Origin: Anthopleura xanthogrammica
Taxonomy: Eukaryota; Cnidaria; Anthozoa; Actiniaria; Actiniidae
Reading direction: 5' to 3'
DNA: 64,000 nt
NCBI GenBank assembly: GCA_964019055.1
Contig: OZ025211.1
Span: 10,418,400-10,482,399 of the forward strand
Positions 35,401 to 45,576 of the stretch are shown here, piece by piece; the stretch's first letter is position 1, and every line of letters begins with the position of its first letter. Under the pieces are notes generated by a model. It saw only the letters and a program-made list of their open reading frames with translations. It made no database searches and was not told the DNA's origin. Position numbers and translations under genes: made by a program.

Positions 35401-36099
35401 GTGGTCTGAAATGGGCAATTTGCATACGAAGGTAAAGAGGTCTATTGAGCACACTAACACTTTGGATTCTTTTGTGCTTGCATGCTGTTTTCCTTTTTTT
35501 TTCTTCAGGCTAAACTATTCATTCACTCACCTAATGATCCATGTATCCATTCATGCATGCATTCATTCTTTCTTCCATCCCATTCACTCATCCATCCATT
35601 CATACATCCATGTAACAATCCATTTATCTATCCATTCATTTATCCATTTATCCATGCACCCATCCATGCACCCACCCACCCATCCATCCATCCATCCACC
35701 CACCCATTTACCCAACCATCCATGCACCCATCCATGCACCCACCCACCCATCCATCCATCCATCCATCCATCCACCCATCCACCCATTCATTTACCCAAC
35801 CATCCATCCACCCATCCTAGCCCACTATTCCATTATTCAGTCTGTCCGTCCTCCAATACTCTCCGATGTTTCATATTACTTTGATGTTGTCAGATGCACA
35901 GGATCTCACCCGTCGTCTCCTAGCTAAACACCCCTCCAATCGACCAAAACTAGAGGACGTACTACAACATCCTTGGTTGGAGGAAACAAAGCAACGACCT
36001 CGTTCTTCTCACGAAAAACGACCATGTCAATATGATTCCAAGTTCTATAACAATGGAATACAAGCAAAGAATCTTTCCAAAGGACACGACAGTCAATAA
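26449..36099 (+). CDS. PIM-family serine/threonine protein kinase
   Basis: This encodes a cytoplasmic or nuclear Ser/Thr kinase of the PIM family, which is constitutively active in animals studied. Exons: candidate first exon 26449-26529, then 28235-28553, 28744-28844, 31700-31747, 32940-33143, 34257-34413, 35076-35252 and 35894-36099, about 430 residues. Seen: glycine loop [16 protein letters not shown] lysine near 171, helix-C Glu near 192 in VPMEVYL, hinge VLILERP (Pro-containing, a PIM hallmark), [16 protein letters not shown] near 266-273, DFG at 287-289, [11 protein letters not shown] and VWSLGVLLY, and a terminal HPWLEE. The Ser/Arg-rich segment ahead of the kinase domain (about 28-133) matches nothing I know. 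The first exon is uncertain: if it is wrong, translation could start at the Met at 28331. Exon 4 is only 48 bases. Confidence 0.9.
29365..29505. repeat. TTTC then CTGT microsatellite
   Basis: About 17 TTTC units run into CTGT and CTCT units, in the 2.9 kb PIM intron 28845-31699. Apart from this and the TTCTG array, that intron shows only AT-rich sequence. Confidence 0.9.
31040..31584. repeat. TTCTG pentanucleotide microsatellite
   Basis: After a mixed TTCTG/TTTTC start, about 390 bases from 31182 to 31570 are pure TTCTG (near 78 units). It ends about 115 bases before the 48-base PIM exon at 31700. Confidence 0.95.
31878..32292. mobile_element. MITE with long G-rich terminal inverted repeats
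   Basis: The left end is a run of G then AATCCCTTATAAAAGGGGG and GGGGGTCCTC. The right end is its inverted copy, GAGGACCCCCACCCCC then TTTTATAAGGGAG and a run of C. Inside, TTTTAGGG and GTCCC motifs recur. It is about 415 bases long, in the PIM intron 31748-32939. Confidence 0.75.
32383..32460 (+). repeat. SINE tail fragment
   Basis: CTGTGAGTTAACCGTGCCTT, ACAGCCCAGATGTTC and TTTCAGGGTTCGATAAAG match the tail unit at 14170. Confidence 0.6.
32484..32908. mobile_element. Element with TAATGGACTACTTCGACGAT inverted ends
   Basis: Ends of about 34 bases are inverted (ACTACTTCGACGATGCGGCG, then GCCATCTT), with about 355 bases between. The right end stops 31 bases before the exon at 32940. Confidence 0.75.
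33500..34240. mobile_element. MITE carrying a CAACATG/CCACATG heptamer array
   Basis: About 25 CAACATG units (33621-33795, one CAACTTG) switch abruptly to about 59 CCACATG units (33796-34207). The flanks ATATTTCAAGCTTGGTAAGC and the right end CCTTCACAAACGTTTTTTG, then AAATAGCTG, match the element at 60978-61256. The right end lies about 16 bases before the acceptor of exon 34257-34413. Confidence 0.85.
34472..34806. mobile_element. Nested MITEs
   Basis: An outer CCACGTG-family element (TTTTAGCTTAGGCGTAAT ... CATGAATATGGATACAACTC ... ACGCTCAAGCTAAAGAGG) is interrupted at about 34497-34630 by a foldback with CAGGGTGCATTGTGGTCTAG arms. Confidence 0.65.
34887..35040. mobile_element. Foldback MITE with CCCCTTGCAGCAC end
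   Basis: GCAGCTCAATTTGGAGGACA at the left is inverted as GTCTTCAAAATTGAGCTG at the right. The same element is at 41410-41561. It ends about 35 bases before exon 35076-35252. Confidence 0.65.
35274..35448. mobile_element. Foldback MITE with TAGACCTCTTTACCTTCG ends
   Basis: Inverted ends TAGACCTCTTTACCTTCG and CGAAGGTAAAGAGGTCTA enclose a second inverted pair, GCCCATTTCAGACCACGTG/ATGTGGTCTGAAATGGGC. Confidence 0.75.
35515..35820. repeat. CCAT/CACC imperfect tetranucleotide tract
   Basis: Degenerate CATC, CATT and CACC units with a repeated CAACCATCCATGCACCC block, in the last PIM intron (35253-35893). Confidence 0.85.
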
Positions 36100-36278
36100 T
36101 CAGTGAACTTCCTGAATTCTATGGAAAACTATGGGAAAACTTAAGAATAGTTATATTATTTTTAATTTGAAGACTATATTTTCCTAATGATTTTGAACTA
36201 TTGCTTCTAGGTTCAAAATGTTTTCTATTCTATTCTGAATTCATATTTAAGGCTGGTTCTTACGACTCTGATTACCTT

Positions 36279-36632
36279 AAAGGGGCACTTGGATGAAAAT
36301 CGATGAAAATTGGAAACTACTTTTAACTTAGTTTAACGTATCTACATGGCCCAAATAGTAGCCAAGCAACATATTTTCTCGTTCTAAGTCAAAATTGGTG
36401 GATAAAAATTATCAAGTTTTTTCGGCATCTACATTGTGAGTAAATGACGTCATTTACCTAACCCTATTGTTCTCTTAAACCAAAATTTTTAAACCAAAAT
36501 TTCTCAACTGCAAATGGCCCCAGGTTAAAAGCTGGTTTTCATAATCATAATTGAGTCATATTATCCTCACTGAAATATTTGAATTATTCGGACTTCCAAA
36601 AATTGGTGCGTTTTCTTCCAAGCGCCTCTTTA
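36279..36632. mobile_element. MITE with AAAGGGGCACTTGGATGAAA end
   Basis: About 354 bases, bounded by TTAAAGGGGCACTTGG and GCGCCTCTTTAA. The inverted second copy at 59487-59838 has cleaner ends. Both ends carry TTAA or near-TTAA. It lies between the PIM stop and its candidate poly(A) signal. Confidence 0.7.
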
Positions 36633-36704
36633 AGTCTTCATAACGTTCCTGGTCAGAGTTGTTCAAATACTAGATCAATAATTTTGTTCTATTGGATTTT
36701 AAAT

Positions 36705-36710
36705 AATAAA
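36705..36710 (+). promoter_or_regulatory. Candidate poly(A) signal of the PIM kinase gene
   Basis: AATAAA lies about 600 bases after the TAA at 36097-36099, beyond a MITE-like element at 36279-36632. Confidence 0.4.
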
Positions 36711-37200
36711 ATATTTTTTAATTTATGAAACAATAGAGATCTTCAGCTATTTGGGTTTGATATTTGTTAAATGTTTTATTTTTACAATAGTGAATTTGAG
36801 GCTTTCGTGTGAGGTATTTGATAAATTTAAGATACTTTTACGTTTTTTCACTCTTGGAAAAAGTTTACGAAACATAACATTTCGACTACAATTGTGACAC
36901 TATTCATCAGAATTAATGATGAGTTTGCGAAGGATGAAAGTGTATACGCTCAGTGCTTTCTTACGACCCATAAAGCATTTCGATTCGGCTCATTTGCATC
37001 AAATTTGAGGGGCACAATAGTTTTCATATTTATGCAAAATGTCCCTCAAAGCCGAGAATAAGAAACCAGTACGGTGACGCCACAACAACAGAATTTTAGC
37101 ATTTCCTTTTGCATGATGCAACGATTTCATTCGAACATTTGTCTAAAATACAAAATCAAGAATACGCCTTTATGAAAGTGGTGTATATCTTCAAAATTTC
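36711..37200. other. Intergenic between convergent PIM kinase and protease genes
   Basis: No exon, RNA gene or obvious repeat is visible. The two genes converge here. Confidence 0.5.
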
Positions 37201-37206
37201 TTTATT
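37201..37206 (-). promoter_or_regulatory. Poly(A) signal of protease copy 1
   Basis: TTTATT on the + strand reads AATAAA on the minus strand, 14 bases after the stop codon. This implies a very short 3' UTR. Copy 2 has the same arrangement. Confidence 0.55.
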
Positions 37207-37219
37207 GACTGCTTATTTA

Positions 37220-39729
37220 CTAATACATATTGCGATCAATCCATTGCCTCAAAGAACGAACCTTCGCGTACACACCATACTTTCTTTCCCACGCACATCC
37301 TTCTCCCCAAGATACGACCCCTTCAAGATAGAACCTCCCATTGCTCTCGCATACCATGGGCCCCCCTGAGTCATTTTGGCACGAATCTTTACCGCCTTGG
37401 TCATAGCCAGCGCAGACCATGGATTGATGGAGTTTTTGAGGATAAGCTCGCAGACAACGTTTTTGGGATACGATTGGTACAGACACTTGCATTAGTTTCT
37501 CTGGAGAGGCTCCGCCAGCAGACAGTTTGCCCCAACCTACATATGAAAATAAGATTGGGCATAACAAAGTTCAATTATAATGCAAGAATGTGTGCAAGGA
37601 GATCTGCTCAACACACAAAGGTTTCAGTACGAGGCTCCGTGTTTTCTCCTGTCACGAATCACTGAGCATTATGCTCGAAGCCTCACATTGAAACCTTTGT
37701 GCGTAACAAGCAAAGCATATCTTGGAAGTGGGATATTGACATGGCCAGAACTCATGCAACCGATGGAAAAAGGACCTTTCTTGACCTTTAAGAGGCATCC
37801 AGAATATAATTCAATTTCTTGAGAAAAATATGAATTACCATGAAACTTCTGAATGGCATACAGCAGATCTTCTTACAAACATTCTTGCGTTACTGAAAGG
37901 CACACTGACAATCACAATACTTACCAGTAACCCAACATTTCTTTCCTTCGTAAAGCCTCATCACATCATCATTTGGCAGACACACAAGACCAACCTCTTT
38001 GTTCAAGTAAACTGGTTTTTTTAGCCTCAATAAAGCTATGTCGTTGGACAAAGTGATTGGCTTGTGGTAGTTTTCGTGGTTGATGATTCGTTCAATATCT
38101 ACGTCTTGTTCTGTTCCCATAACCCTGTCTCTGTAATGGGCTCCAAGCCTGCAAAAGAACCAAACGTATTTGAAACTTCAGTTGAAAAAAAACACATTAT
38201 TAGATATGCATAGCACCAGACCATATTCTTATTGTCTTCTCGGATAAGGACGTTAAACCGTAGGCCCTGTCTCCCAACCCTTCCTTAACCAGTATTTGGG
38301 GGACATTAAAGAACCTGTTGAACTTTTCGTATAAGAGTAGGGGATTGTCTCCCGGTTCAACAGCCTATCCCAATTTGGAGGCATAACTTACTAATGATAC
38401 TAATCACTACTCATGATTGTAAGCTACATGACAGCCCGTAAAGTCCTCCAGTGAGATTTAAAGATTGTGAAACGCAAGTTAAATGTGCTGTATAAGAACA
38501 TCCCATTATTATTGTCTAGTTCCAACTATCTTGAAAAAGGCCTCAACCAAGTAAGCACTAAAGAGACTTTAGATGCTCCTAGACCCGAGCCAAATGATAG
38601 CAGACGATGAAATTGCTTGCACCTCTTTCCATTGGTGAAATACCAGCCTTCCTGTGTACCTCCCTCTATCCCCCCACCCCCAAGGCAGTTGAAAAGCAAA
38701 TTTTATAACTGTATGTCAAATCAAACTATTTCAGCAAAGCAGACAAGAAGATAACATGTCAATTACCTGACAAATATTTGATTAGGTGCAACGTTACTCA
38801 CACAGTGAGCCGCAGTGACTACCCACTGAGGATGAACTAAAGAACCTCCACAGAACTGTCCAACACCACCATTCTTCGTCCTAAGCATCACTTGCCATGG
38901 CCATGCTCCTCGTGGAGCCTCAGCGCCACCTACGATCCTTACGTTTGGCTTCACACCACAATTTCCTATATAAGATGTAATCACAGTAGTGTGTTTTAAT
39001 AGGAAGTGAAATTGGAGATGTGGTATGAAATATGGTCGGCATAGTACGGAATAGAGGGATTTCGTGACAGTCATTTCATAGACAGGAACAATGGGATGTA
39101 TTTGCATAACAAGAAGTTCATTTCCCAAAGTAGAAAATTTCTATTGCTTTGCAACATATACCTACATGGTTCGAAACGTTTGAAGCACCTGTTTTAATCC
39201 AATATTTTGTGCCAATTTTGTTTCTTCAAGCAAATTTTTCTCGGAAAAAAATTTCGAGTTTCTGGCGGAATTTTGTCGTTTTGTTTTTGTGCAACTCAAA
39301 AATGCCCGTTGATGAATAGCCTTTAATGGCTAGGAAAGGCGTTTCTTTAAAGCTAAATTCTTCGAATTCTTCCAAACCATGTGCACTGTGTTTAAAGGGG
39401 TTTTGTTCTGATAATTTATTGTTTCTTGCTAAACTTAGCTTCGCGATCAAAGTATGAATTCGGATCATCTTTTGATATAATATTATTATAGAAGAAGTAA
39501 AACAGTATATTTACATTGAATAATTTGTATCCTGCGTTTTTGCTGTGCTTTTGACACCTCTAATTTAGATTTCGTTTGTTTTCAACTGTTTGTATGAAGT
39601 CAATGTTTAATATAGTCTTATTTTAGTCATTATCATTAAATCTATGAAAAAGTTGTGGGACAACTTACCTTCTGCTAGACTGGCAGTATAGGATAGCCCT
39701 AAGATAAAGAGAAGCGATAAAGATTCCAT
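37220..39729 (-). CDS. Secreted trypsin-like serine protease, copy 1
   Basis: This encodes a chymotrypsin-fold (S1) zymogen, secreted and cleaving after Arg/Lys by inference. Four exons in transcript order: 39669-39729, 38767-38965, 37925-38148 and 37220-37536, 266 residues. A hydrophobic signal peptide ([19 protein letters not shown]) is followed by CGVKPNVR and the activation site R|IVGG. The triad is His in TAAHC, Asp in NDIALLRL and Ser in QNDSGGP. Residue 189 by chymotrypsin alignment is Asp ([11 protein letters not shown]), which predicts trypsin-like specificity. Position 193, normally Gly, is Asn. WGEGCAW and YGVY complete the pocket. There are no accessory domains. A close paralog lies 1.9 kb further along in the same orientation. 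AATAAA on the minus strand lies about 14 bases past the stop. Confidence 0.93.
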
Positions 39730-40715
39730 ATTGTAGAAGTCCCTTAGATAAAGCAAGTGCCCTCACTGCTGCCTATTATGTACCTTTTATGGGCGGTGCA
39801 CACCTGCAAGACTGCATACATACATAACCGTGCGATAGAGGCTGAAACAATAGAATCATTTAAAAATGTCAAAAAATGGGAGGCAATATGGGAGAAGGAT
39901 TATTTGATATTGATCCAGTATGAACAGCTATATCTATATCAATCCTTAAAGCAATAAACTTTGACGTCATAGTATAGTTCTAATGGTCTCTGGAAGGTTA
40001 TTAAAACACAGTTTAGCTCACTTCAAACCCAACAACCTTCCTGGAACTTTAAAAGTCAAAAATGTCGAGTACGTTCTTCTCTGTGCTTTTGGCTCGCATG
40101 GCGGGAAAGCTTGACGTGCAAACACGCCGAAAGCAGAGTTTGTCACGCCGCTTCTAATGCTGTGTCACGCTCATCACGCACTTAGTATCCGATTGATCCT
40201 AATAAAATTCTTTAAAAATTCGTATCTCTTTAAAACGCCAGGACACCCCATATTTTTATTGATGTTCCCGATAATTTGAAAGCAAAATTACGTTTCTGTA
40301 AATATTTTCTTGAAAAGATATTAAAACAAAGCGTTCATTTTTGCAATCATGTTGAAAGGGTTCAAGGTTCAAGACCGTGGATTTCGACATGAAACTTGAA
40401 AATCATTGTATTTTTTTTGCGATATTAATGGCAATTATTGTTTTAGTTTTAAAGCTAAAAACAGAAAAATAAAGGGGACGCCGATGCTTTAAATAATCAT
40501 TTACCTTGAATGAGCACAACCACGTTAACAGCATATTTTTTTAAATGAATTTGTACTGATATTCCCGTCTTTTATGGCGTCTTTAATGTTGTCCAAAGTG
40601 CGCTACTGAAAATAATGATGATTGTGAAGCATTGTCAGAGTTTGAAATGTCGTGCTATATAAGATCACTCCTATATTTTCCGAACTTTCATTTTTCGTTT
40701 TTCTTGGTGATCGAT

Positions 40716-40872
40716 TAATAATGGTAATTGAACTAAGTGGAGTGCAATTTGGTCTGATATCAAACGCGCGATAACAAAATCACACGACCGCGTAGCGGGA
40801 GTGTGATTTGTAATCGCAAGTTTGATATCAGACCAAAATTGCACGACACGAAGTTCAATTATCACTTTATTA
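40716..40872. mobile_element. Foldback with GGTCTGATATCAAAC arms
   Basis: Arms of about 60 bases (AATTGAACT ... GTGCAATTTGGTCTGATATC) are inverted around a short CG-rich centre (ACCGCGTAGCGGGAGTG). Confidence 0.75.
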
Positions 40873-41409
40873 TATCCATTTTGAAATCATACTAGATAGA
40901 CACTAAATTTGTGATAAATACAAAAGTATTTATTCACAAATAGCCGGTATTTTGTTTCTTTTTGTAACAAAAAATTCCAGTCAAACTTGAAAAAAGCTAC
41001 ATTTTATGTTCCTTATTTCCTGTAATCTGATTGGCTGATTACATACAATCCTGTAATCTGATTGGTTACCTTTTCTAGTGTTGCATTGTGATTGGCTGAC
41101 AAAAAGATGCGATTCGGACTCAAAATAGTGCGATTCGTGCTTGAATCAATCTACTGAGAGCCAATCAGATCTAATTTCATTTTCATCTACCCATCTTTAA
41201 TATACACGTGAGGTATTACCCCCTGAACGATTCTATAGAGAAATAGATCCAAATGGCAGAACTGCCAAGAAGTGTGAAGCGAAGCAAATTACAATGGAAT
41301 GTCCTATAGAGGATCTGATCTGCATGCCTTGTATGACACAATTCACGACTAAGAAGACACAGCCGGCGGGCACAGGAGACTCCTGAGCTTATATGTGCTT
41401 CTATAAAAT

Positions 41410-41561
41410 TCCCGAGTATAGACCCCTTGCAGCACGTCGGAATGCAGGTCAATTTGGAGGACAAAACAATAGGTTCCAATTCTCAGGAGAGTAAAATTCT
41501 TTAGTTTTCCCCTCCAAATTGAGCTGCTCTGACGTCACGTGCAAGGTGTCTATACTGCCAG
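41410..41561. mobile_element. Foldback MITE with TATAGACCCCTTGCA ends
   Basis: AGTATAGACCCCTTGCAGCA and GTGCAAGGTGTCTATACT are inverted ends, with CAATTTGGAGGACAAAAC inside inverted as CCCTCCAAATTGAGCTG. Same family as 34887-35040. Confidence 0.75.
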
Positions 41562-41601
41562 TTAAATGAATGATCAACAACGTTTGCTCAAACAGTTAGT
41601 T

Positions 41602-41607
41602 TTTATT
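41602..41607 (-). promoter_or_regulatory. Poly(A) signal of protease copy 2
   Basis: TTTATT on the + strand reads AATAAA on the minus strand, about 17 bases beyond the TAA stop of copy 2, mirroring copy 1. Confidence 0.55.
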
Positions 41608-41623
41608 GAGACGATCTCTGATA

Positions 41624-44600
41624 TTAGTTATAGTACATCTTACTATCGATCCATTGTCTTAGATAACGGACACGCGAATAGACACCATACTTTCTTTTCC
41701 ATGCACATCCTTCTCCCCAAGAAACGACCCCTTCAAGATAGAACTTGCCATTCTTCTCACATACCATGGGCCCCCCTGAGTCATTCTGGCATGCATCTTT
41801 CCCACCCTGGTCATATCCTGCACATACCATAGAATCATGGACTCGGGAGGGGTAAGAGTTTGCACAGCGTCTGTTGGATACAATTGGTACTGATACTTGC
41901 ATCAATGCATTTGGTGAAGCACCACCTGCAGACAGTTTGCCCCAGCCTGTAATAGCAACATGAAACGCATATTAGATAATAATCTGCAAAATTTCAAATA
42001 CCAAAGGTAAGCCAAATATGGCTACAGTGTTCAATTTTACTGGCCTAAAATATTTTGCTGGATCAGCAAATATATAGTGAAGAAAGGGGAAACTGCTCAG
42101 AGCTGCAAGATACTCAAGATAATATCAATGCAAAAGTAACTTTTTAGGATTAAACCTGCTTTGGCTTTTACTTTCAGAGAGCGTAGTATTAGATTCTTTT
42201 ATTAAGCAAATATATAATTAATATAAACTAAGTATGGTAAAGAGTAACTCTTTTTTAATTTCCCTCAACCCGATTGGAATTTAGTAGTTGTGGTTTTTGT
42301 GGAGAGAGGAAAACCGGAAAATCGTAACTTTGGAAGACCCTAGCCACAAAGCACAGGGGAAAAATACATCATCTCTAATAACGTACGACTCTGGGTTTGA
42401 GAATCAAATCCTGGTGGCAGTGCTAGGGGGCAAGCGCTTTTGACCATAAGCAACCCGTGCAAAACTTACCAGTGACCCAACATTTCTTTCCTTCAAAAAG
42501 TTGAGACATTCTGTTACTTGAAAGACAAACCAGGCCAACATTCTTATTCAGGAACACTGGTCGACTCAGTTTCAACAAAGCGACATCATTAGCGTAAGTG
42601 ATGGGCTTATGATATTTTTCGTGGATAAACATTCGTGCGACATCGACATCTTGCTCTGTTCCTGTGACGCCATTACGATAATGGGCTCCCAGTCTATGAT
42701 GTCAAGGTAAAACAATACGTAAATTGGTATTGGTTACTTTGTGGACATTCCAATTTGAAAAGACGATCCATCGATCCATCGATCCATCGATCCATCGATC
42801 CATCGATCCATCGATCCATCGATCCATCGATCCATCGATCCATCGATCCATCGATCCATCGATCCATCGATCCATCGATCCATCGATCCATCGATCCATC
42901 GATCCATCGATCCATCGATCCATCGATCCATCGATCCATCGATCCATCGATCCATCGATCCATCGATCCATCGATCCATCCATCCATCCATCCATCCATC
43001 CATCCATCCATCCATCCATCCATCCATCGATCCATCCATCCATCCATCCATCGATCCATCGATCATCGATCCATCGATCATCGATCCATCGATCATCGAT
43101 CCATCGATCATCGATCCATCGATCCATCGATCCATCGATCCATCCATCCATCCATCCATCGATCCATCGATCCATCCATCCATCCATCCATCCAGCCATC
43201 CATCCATCGATCAATCCATCCATCCATCCATCCATCCATCCATCCATCCATCCATCCATCGATCCATCGATCCATCCATCCATCCATCCATCCATCCATC
43301 CATCCATCCATCCATCCATCCATCCATCGATCCATCGATCCATCGATCCATCCATCCATCCATCCATCGATCCATCGATCCATCGATCCATCGATCCATC
43401 GATCCATCGATCCATCGATCCATCGATCCATCGATCCATCGATCCATCGATCCATCGATCCATCGATCCATCCATCCATCCATCCATCCATCCATCCATC
43501 CATCCATCCATCCATCCATCCATCCATCCATCCATCCATCCATCCATCCATCCATCCATCCATCCATCCATCCATCCATCCATCCATCCATCCATCCATC
43601 CATCCATCCATCCATCCATCCATCCATCCATCCATCCATCCATCCATCCATCCATCCATCCATCCATCCATCCATCCATCCATCCATCCATCCATCCATC
43701 CATCCATCCATCCATCCATCCATCCATCCATCCATCCATCCATCCATCCATCCATCCATCCATCCATCCATCCATCCATCCATCCATCCATCCATCCATC
43801 CATCCATCCATCCATCCATCCATCCATCCATCCATCCATCCATCCATCCATCCATCCATCCATCCATCCATCCATCCATCCATCCATCCATCCATCCATC
43901 CATCCATCCATCCATCCATCCATCCATCCATCCATCCATCCATCCATCCATCCATCCATCCATCCATCCATCCATCCATCCATCCATCCATCCATCCATC
44001 CATCCATCCATCCATCCATCCATCCATCCATCCATCCATCCATCCATCCATCCATCCATCCATCCATCCATCCATCCATCCATCCATCCATCCATCCATC
44101 CATCCATCCATCCATCCATCCATCCATCCATCCATCCATCCATCCATCCATCCATCCATCCATCCATCCATCCATCCATCCATCCATCCATCCATCCATC
44201 CATCCATCCATCCATCCATCCATCCATCCATCCATCCATCCATCCATCCATCCATCCATCCATCCATCCATCCATCCATCCATCCATCCATCCATCCATC
44301 CATCCATCCATCCATCCATCCATCCATCCATCCATCCATCCATCCGGGGCATCAATTCATTCACCCATCCATCCAGCCAGCAACCCAGCCATCATTCCAT
44401 CCATCCATCCATTCGTCCGTCCGTCATGGCCCGATTAGTTATGAATAAAACGTGGAAGAAACAATCTCTCGTCACTAAATTAATCATTTTCAATGACATA
44501 TTTATGTAGGAGGACACATGTCCATTACCTGACAAAGAATTGGTTGGGAGCAATGCTACTCACACAGTGAGCTGCAGTGACTACCCACTGTGGGTGAACC

Positions 44601-45576
44601 AAAGAACCTCCACAGAACTGTCCAACACCACCATTCTTCGTCCTAAGCATCACTTGCCATGGCCATGCTCCTCGTGGAGCCTCGGCGCCACCCACAATTC
44701 TTACATTTGGTTTCGCTCCACAGAAACCTGTGTAGAAGTGGCAACAATTGCTATAAAATATCTGGAATGCATTGTTATTTTACTTACTTTGAAATGTGAG
44801 ACAAAACTTAAAGGTTTTTTTTGTAAATAAGAAGTTGAAATCTTGGTCATTTTTTTTGGATTTATCGCTCTGAAAACGTCATCATGGGCACATTGCTAAA
44901 TGGCAACGCTCATGATTTTACTAGTATTTAAATGACTTATTTCTTGGTTTACAATGTATTCAAGCAAGGGACCATAAGGGACTCTTGATTCAAGCAAGCT
45001 AGATTGGGTGGAATTGTTTTGTTGAAATAGCTCATAAACAAATAAAGCTCTAGTCCTTTTGTTTTCAAAAACCGGAATCGACCCTTCTCAAAATTATCTT
45101 AGATGCAAGGCTAACATGAAACACAAAACAAAAGAAATCAAACTTCTTTCACGTGGAATTTGTGGCATTTCTTTTGTGTTCCATGTTAGTCTCGCATTCA
45201 ATATGATTTTAACGACAGACCGGCATTTGGAAACACTTTGTACAATGATCCCTTTGCAATTGCAACTTAACTGAACAGAAGGGTTGAACTGCTGCCAAAC
45301 TGCAGGGCGAAATAAAAGAAATATTTTCTGCGGGAAAATGAAATCTCTTGTCTTGCAAGAAATTTTCAAAAATGCTCCTGCCCTATAACATGGCTTCCAT
45401 AAAACCTCTCCTATACTCATTAAAAATCCCTAAAAATTCTATATAAATTCTAATTATACTATCCTAATTATGTAACTCTATAAGAATTGTTGTCCTTATT
45501 ATCATTTCAACTTACCTTCAGTAAGGCCTGCGATGAGGGAGATCCCAAATATGCAGAGAAGAGTTGAAGAGATCAT
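41624..45576 (-). CDS. Secreted trypsin-like serine protease, copy 2
   Basis: A tandem paralog of the neighbouring protease. Exons in transcript order: 45516-45576, 44529-44727, 42470-42693 and 41624-41946, 268 residues. The first three exons match copy 1 exactly in length (61, 199 and 224 bases) and phase. The signal peptide is [19 protein letters not shown], then [12 protein letters not shown]. His in TAAHC, Asp in NDVALLKL and Ser in QNDSGGP are intact. Residue 189 is Asp with Ala at 190 ([11 protein letters not shown]), still trypsin-like. Asn again replaces Gly193. The intron 42694-44528 is three times longer than in copy 1 (1,835 versus 618 bases) because of an ATCC microsatellite. Exon 2 is far more alike between the copies than exon 3. 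Confidence 0.93.
42262..42432 (-). repeat. Diverged SINE copy
   Basis: GATTGGAATTTAG, GGAGAGAGGAAAACCGGAAA and GAATCAAATCCTGG keep family order but the middle is changed. It ends about 35 bases before protease exon 42470-42693. Confidence 0.5.
42766..44345. repeat. 1.58 kb ATCC/ATCG microsatellite
   Basis: 42766-42977 is mostly an octamer CATCGATC, then a mixed zone to about 43470 with CATCGATCATCGAT variants. After that come about 875 bases of almost pure CATC (near 219 units). All of it lies in intron 42694-44528 of protease copy 2. Long frames through it are artefacts. Confidence 0.97.

Larger units (their letters stand above)
39730..41601. other. Spacer between the tandem proteases
   Basis: This should hold the promoter of copy 1 near the 39.7 kb side. 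I cannot pick a TATA box or start with confidence. It contains an inverted repeat (40716-40872) and a MITE (41410-41561). I see no coding exon. Confidence 0.5.

Noticed and set aside
42702..44509. Open frames up to 584 codons on both strands (Met-Asp-Gly-Trp and His-Pro-Ser-Ile repeats)
   Set aside because: This is the ATCC microsatellite in a protease intron, with no start context, signal or flanking exon.
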